NCBI RefSeq assembly: GCF_900520355.1
Contig: NZ_LS999521.1
Coordinates: 3,844,001 to 3,908,000, forward strand
DNA length: 64,000 nt
Source: Acinetobacter calcoaceticus
Lineage (GTDB): Bacteria > Pseudomonadota > Gammaproteobacteria > Pseudomonadales > Moraxellaceae
Reading direction: 5' to 3'
The notes beneath the pieces are model-generated. The model was not told where the DNA came from, did not search any database, and worked only from the letters and a program-made list of their open reading frames with translations. Shown here piece by piece: positions 60,876 to 64,000 of the stretch (positions are counted from its first letter, which is position 1; every line of letters starts with the position of its first letter). The translations under genes were made by a program, and so were the position numbers.

Positions 60876-61946
60876 TTAGCTATTTTTATCCCAGAACTTT
60901 CTAAAGTTTTTACTGAACTCGATGGTGTAGCGTTTGGCCTTTTTAGAAATAGGCGTCAAATTTATAAATCCATGAGTTTGATCTGCGTATTCTTCATAAT
61001 GCATTTTGACGCCATTTTGGCGTAGCTTATAACTATAGATTTTTCCTTCATCATGTAATACGTCATGCCCAGCAGTAATCACAAAAGCCGGTGGATTCTT
61101 TTTCAAGTTACCATAGGTTGGAGAAATAATAGGATCGTCTAACTCTACATTATGCTGAGTTGCATAATATTGAGTGACATTATTGATATCTTTATCTGTT
61201 AAAACTAATCCTTCGTTATAGGCATAGAAGGATGGATGTCGGCTCTTGAAATCCACTGCAGGGTAAATAAGAAGTTGTGCCTGTGGAGCATACGGTTTAT
61301 TTACTGATCTTTGAGCCACGACTGTACTGATGTTTCCACCTGCACTATCACCTGCTACAGCAATTCGACCTTTTAATATTTTTAATTGTCTACGATTTTG
61401 ATATACCCAAGCCAAAGCATCTTCACAGGATTGGATTAAATGTTGAGGAGAAACCTCAGGTGCAAGAGGATAATCAATACTGAGTACTTGTACTTTTGCA
61501 TATTTTGCTAATAAGCGGCAAACCTCATCATGAGTATCTAATCCACCCACAACAAATCCCCCTCCGTGATAGAAAACAAGAAGAGGTAATTTTTTACTAG
61601 GTGCCGGATGATAGTGTCTTGCGAAAACAGTTCCGCTTTGGAGCGGTAACCGAATATCTTCTACTGAATCAATATCTGTTGATTTCTGGCGTATAGCCAG
61701 CATTTGAGTATCGAACAGCCTTCTAGATTCAATTGGGTCTGAACCAATGAAACCGATACGACCCTGTTTAATTTGTACAGCCATCATACATTTAGTAAAT
61801 GAGTCGAGATCTGGATATTGGTAAGAATATCCAAGAATTTTGGCAAGTGATTCTTGAGCTAATCGAGGTAACTTATCAAGAGCTCGAGCAGCGGGGCCTT
61901 GGCCCTTATCTAGCAATGTTTGAATTTTTTGATTGAATGCTGTCAT
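60876..61946 (-). CDS. Alpha/beta hydrolase esterase (HSL/GDXG family)
   Basis: A 356-residue esterase. The oxyanion motif is YHGGGFVVGG (H127, G128-G130), the nucleophile is in GDSAGGN (S201), and the acid and histidine are in TAGHDVLHDE (D295) and ADQTHGFINL (H325). These define the hormone-sensitive lipase family acting on short-chain esters. I chose ATG 61946 because GGAG sits six bases before it; an ATG four codons upstream is also in frame. There is no signal peptide. The natural substrate is unknown. Confidence 0.9.
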   Translation of the reverse strand: MTAFNQKIQTLLDKGQGPAARALDKLPRLAQESLAKILGYSYQYPDLDSFTKCMMAVQIKQGRIGFIGSDPIESRRLFDTQMLAIRQKSTDIDSVEDIRLPLQSGTVFARHYHPAPSKKLPLLVFYHGGGFVVGGLDTHDEVCRLLAKYAKVQVLSIDYPLAPEVSPQHLIQSCEDALAWVYQNRRQLKILKGRIAVAGDSAGGNISTVVAQRSVNKPYAPQAQLLIYPAVDFKSRHPSFYAYNEGLVLTDKDINNVTQYYATQHNVELDDPIISPTYGNLKKNPPAFVITAGHDVLHDEGKIYSYKLRQNGVKMHYEEYADQTHGFINLTPISKKAKRYTIEFSKNFRKFWDKNS

Positions 61947-62157
61947 GCCTATCTCCATGAATTCCTCTTATCCTTCATATTTTCTACAGAATTCTATTGT
62001 TATTTGACTATATTCGCATACAACTCATGTAATCAAGATACAAAGGTAAAACCCAAATTACGCTAATCTGATTTAAAGCAAATGTCATTAACAAATGTGT
62101 CACTTAAAACAGGACTTTTTTGCCAATTATTGTTACCAGACAAAAAGAGGTACGGTT

Positions 62158-62511
62158 ATGTCAACAAAATTAGTAGTTACTTTATTAGCAACCAGTCTTT
62201 TAACTGTAGGCTGTGTGGCTTATACGGATGACCCTTCTTATCGTGGTGGTTATGGTTACCATGATACTAATCGCTATGATGGACGTCGATATAATGATTG
62301 GGAACGAAAACGTTGGGAAGAACGTCAAAGAATATATGAACAACAACGAAGAGTTGCTCGCGAACAGGACCGAAACCGTCATGAATGGGATAAAAGACGC
62401 CATGACGAGGATAAAAAACACCGTGATGACGATAAAAGACGCCACGAGTGGGATAAAAGACGAGTAGAAGATCGTGATCATAATCGTCGAGATTCTCGTC
62501 ATGATGACTAA
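62158..62511 (+). CDS. Small lipoprotein with charged R/D/H/K-rich tail
   Basis: A 117-residue predicted lipoprotein from ATG 62158: MSTKLVVTLLATSLLTVGC gives a lipobox (TVGC, C19). The next 30 residues are Tyr/Gly-rich (SYRGGYGYHDTNRYDGRRY), and residues about 45-117 are almost wholly charged with repeated HEWDKRR/HDEDKK/HRDDDKRR units. The tail is probably a long helix or disordered. I do not recognise a function; DUF-like RcnB-type or envelope-binding roles are only guesses. An in-frame ATG 21 codons upstream adds a non-signal segment and is rejected. Confidence 0.75.
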   Translation: MSTKLVVTLLATSLLTVGCVAYTDDPSYRGGYGYHDTNRYDGRRYNDWERKRWEERQRIYEQQRRVAREQDRNRHEWDKRRHDEDKKHRDDDKRRHEWDKRRVEDRDHNRRDSRHDD

Positions 62512-62525
62512 ATTCTTTACTATAT

Positions 62526-62563
62526 AAAAAGCCCCAATAAGCTACGTCTTTTGGGGCTTTTTT
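62526..62563 (+). terminator. Rho-independent terminator
   Basis: Stem AAAAAGCCCCAA/TTGGGGCTTTTT with a loop of about 13 bases, 14 bases past the stop of the charged lipoprotein gene, followed by T-run. Confidence 0.9.
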
Positions 62564-62678
62564 GAGAATTCTAAACTCTCTTAATTATAGAATAATGAGT
62601 AGCAGCTCATTTCATATATAAATCGGCATCTTGAATATATGTATTCTATAATCTTTTAGCTGTTCTTATCGCTAAGAA

Positions 62679-62909
62679 TTACTGAGCAGTTGCAGAACCT
62701 GAAACTGAACCTGAAGCACCAGCATCAACTTGACCTGGTTGTGCCTGGCCAGAAACGCCAGCATCAACACCTACACCAGCTTCTACGCCAGATGGGCTAG
62801 CACTTGTTTGAGCAGAACCTGATGCATTTAAACCAGCTTCAGATGCACAACCAACAGCTGTAAAAGCAACACCAGCAAGTACTACAGAGATAAGACCTAA
62901 TTTTTTCAT
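62679..62909 (-). CDS. Small Ala/Gly/Ser-rich lipoprotein
   Basis: A 76-residue predicted lipoprotein from ATG 62909: MKKLGLISVVLAGVAFTAVGC (C21) gives the lipobox AVGC. The mature part is low-complexity, Ala/Gly/Ser/Val-rich with repeated V-[DE]-A-G units (GVEAGVGVDAGVSG, QVDAGASGS). Such proteins are found in Acinetobacter as uncharacterised lipoproteins. An AGGAAA site lies 6 bases before the ATG. Upstream in-frame codons do not extend the signal sensibly. Confidence 0.75.
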   Translation of the reverse strand: MKKLGLISVVLAGVAFTAVGCASEAGLNASGSAQTSASPSGVEAGVGVDAGVSGQAQPGQVDAGASGSVSGSATAQ

Positions 62910-63303
62910 AATCATTTTCCTTTCATTACGACAAACACTTAAATGCAAAGTTCATCTTCGCGCTGCCTATAATTCACAATTTTTTTTTCTGGCGTGCGTA
63001 TCATTGGTTGTCTTTTGTAGTAATAGAAGTACAAATTGTGCAATTTTTTATTAAATTCACTTCCCTACCCTTACTCCTATCTTTTATATAAATGCTTGAG
63101 GCTAAGCTTTTGTTTAACTTTATCAATTTCTAATTTTTATACTGCCCTTTTTATTGGCTTAAAAAATTTCTCTTTATAGAAACGCAATATAAGGTACGTA
63201 GACTGTTACATAGATTTTTCGCTTAAAAAATCCTCTTTCCCATAAAAAAGCCGTGTATAGATCACGGCTTTTTTTTTAAAAATTTAAGATATATGGCTTT
63301 AAA
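62910..63303. other. 394-base intergenic stretch
   Basis: A+T-rich with no supported gene. It contains the promoter region of the small lipoprotein gene at its left end and a terminator hairpin (63244-63278) for the minus-strand gene at its right end. I see no other structure. Confidence 0.5.
63244..63278. terminator. Rho-independent terminator after the metallo-beta-lactamase-fold gene
   Basis: The stem AAAAAGCCGTG/CACGGCTTTTT with a seven-base loop and A/T tracts on both sides lies about 25 bases past the stop on the minus strand. Confidence 0.88.
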
Positions 63304-64000
63304 TTATGGCCATTGCATCTCGCCTTTTACAACTTTTGCACCTAACTCGAGGCTATCCACACTTTTTAAGGCTGGATATTGTTTTTGCATGAGCTGACTC
63401 AATTCACTAGCATTCTTACTTACTTTGGCTGCTTTCTCATAACTCTTGAGATAATCGATCGAAAAGTTAACTGCATTCAAACCTTGTGGAGCGCCCTCAA
63501 CCATATGGGCAGGAACTACGGTTTGAGGTTGAAGAGCTTTGATACTTTCTAGAGATTGAATCACTTCAGCACGATCTTTAGTTTTAGGAGTATCTGCCAT
63601 CCATAAATGGATACCTGAAGATACTGGAATACCGCCTACTACTGCTTTTGCAGAAGGAATCCACAAATAAGTAAGATCCTTTTTACCTTTAATTTCAATT
63701 GCTTCATTCTCAAGTTTTAAAGTTTTGGCAGTGTAAGCTTTAGGCACAATAATTTGGCTAGGTGCATTGGCACCCATTTGTGGTCCCCAATATTTCACTT
63801 TCAGTGCTTGAGTATCTTGAATATGTTTAACGGTTTCCGGAGTTGCAATGATTTGTACATTTGGAAAATATTGTTTAAATACATCTAATCCGAAATAGAA
63901 GTCTGGGTCACCATAACTTACGAAAATTGTTTTTAAAGTTTTACCACTATCAAGGATATCAGCCGCAATACGTAATGCTTCAGATTTTGAGAATTGCGCA
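63304..64000 (-). CDS. Metallo-beta-lactamase-fold protein, C-terminal part (cut by window)
   Basis: The frame is open from the window end to a stop at 63304, giving 232 residues of the C-terminal part. A GTG at 63798 is internal: the upstream codons read on in the same frame with clear protein sense. The metal-binding region that is usually HxHxDH reads SYGDPDFYFG here, so two of the usual histidines are replaced, while a later VVPAHM histidine remains. AVVGGIPVSSGIHLW lies where the second aspartate/histidine region would be. It resembles the family I know as MBL-fold hydrolases with GDPDxYFG. Enzyme activity and substrate are unknown. Confidence 0.75.
   Translation of the reverse strand, partial: AQFSKSEALRIAADILDSGKTLKTIFVSYGDPDFYFGLDVFKQYFPNVQIIATPETVKHIQDTQALKVKYWGPQMGANAPSQIIVPKAYTAKTLKLENEAIEIKGKKDLTYLWIPSAKAVVGGIPVSSGIHLWMADTPKTKDRAEVIQSLESIKALQPQTVVPAHMVEGAPQGLNAVNFSIDYLKSYEKAAKVSKNASELSQLMQKQYPALKSVDSLELGAKVVKGEMQWP

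Noticed and set aside
60735..61025. Plus-strand frame of 96 codons
   Set aside because: It is antisense to the end of the esterase gene and the rest is A+T-rich spacer without a ribosome site.

Overview
The window is a chromosomal segment of a gamma-proteobacterium that looks like Acinetobacter, most likely the A. calcoaceticus-baumannii complex. The basis is a capsule (K) locus with wza-wzb-wzc diverging from gna and running into galU, the flanking order fkpA-second FKBP-murJ-ampD-nadC-plc-rph, low overall G+C, and a 16S-tRNA-Ile-tRNA-Ala-23S-5S operon of matching type. This identification comes from recognising proteins and gene order, not from a database search. I see no CRISPR array, prophage, transposase or insertion sequence.

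1-21.8 kb, capsule locus. From one divergent control region (17701-18055), wza-wzb-wzc run rightward (export pore, phosphatase, tyrosine autokinase). A tightly packed biosynthetic operon runs leftward: gna, wecB, wecC (UDP-aminouronic acids), an acetyltransferase, wzx, wzy, a glycosyltransferase, a fused MDR + Gfo/Idh oxidoreductase, a cytoplasmic heparinase II/III-like protein, a GT4 glycosyltransferase, an initiating sugar-phosphate transferase, then an acetyltransferase, aminotransferase and dehydratase that together should make UDP-QuiNAc4NAc, and finally galU (cut by the window). The predicted product is a Wzx/Wzy-made capsule started on QuiNAc4NAc and rich in acidic amino sugars. The centre of the operon (about 10-14 kb) is very A+T-rich, as expected of a serotype cassette.

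21.9-30.5 kb: two FKBP isomerases, lipid II flippase MurJ, AmpD, NadC, a 55-residue small membrane protein, a stretch with inverted repeats, Tat-exported phospholipase C preceded by a 44-residue lipoprotein, and RNase PH. 30.6-34.4 kb: an aerobic desaturase/reductase pair with a divergent TetR regulator and clustered palindromes between them, then another TetR gene. 34.5-40.2 kb: dsbA, the ubiG-mupP-yciK cluster, two RcnB-like periplasmic proteins, argA. 40.5-45.4 kb: an alkanesulfonate operon with two SsuA-type binding proteins plus ssuD, ssuC and ssuB. 45.6-54.2 kb: a RutR-like regulator, a nucleosidase, a TDT-family transporter, ribF, then ileS-lspA-fkpB, an FMN reductase and an ankyrin protein.

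54.3-60.05 kb: a complete rRNA operon on the minus strand with terminator, processing stems and a consensus-like promoter. 60.1-64 kb: a periplasmic cyclophilin, an HSL-type esterase, two small low-complexity lipoproteins and the 3' part of a metallo-beta-lactamase-fold gene cut by the window end. Most of the window is ordinary core genome; the accessory and least-explained parts are the capsule module at 6.0-10.0 kb and the small genes and repeats around plc.
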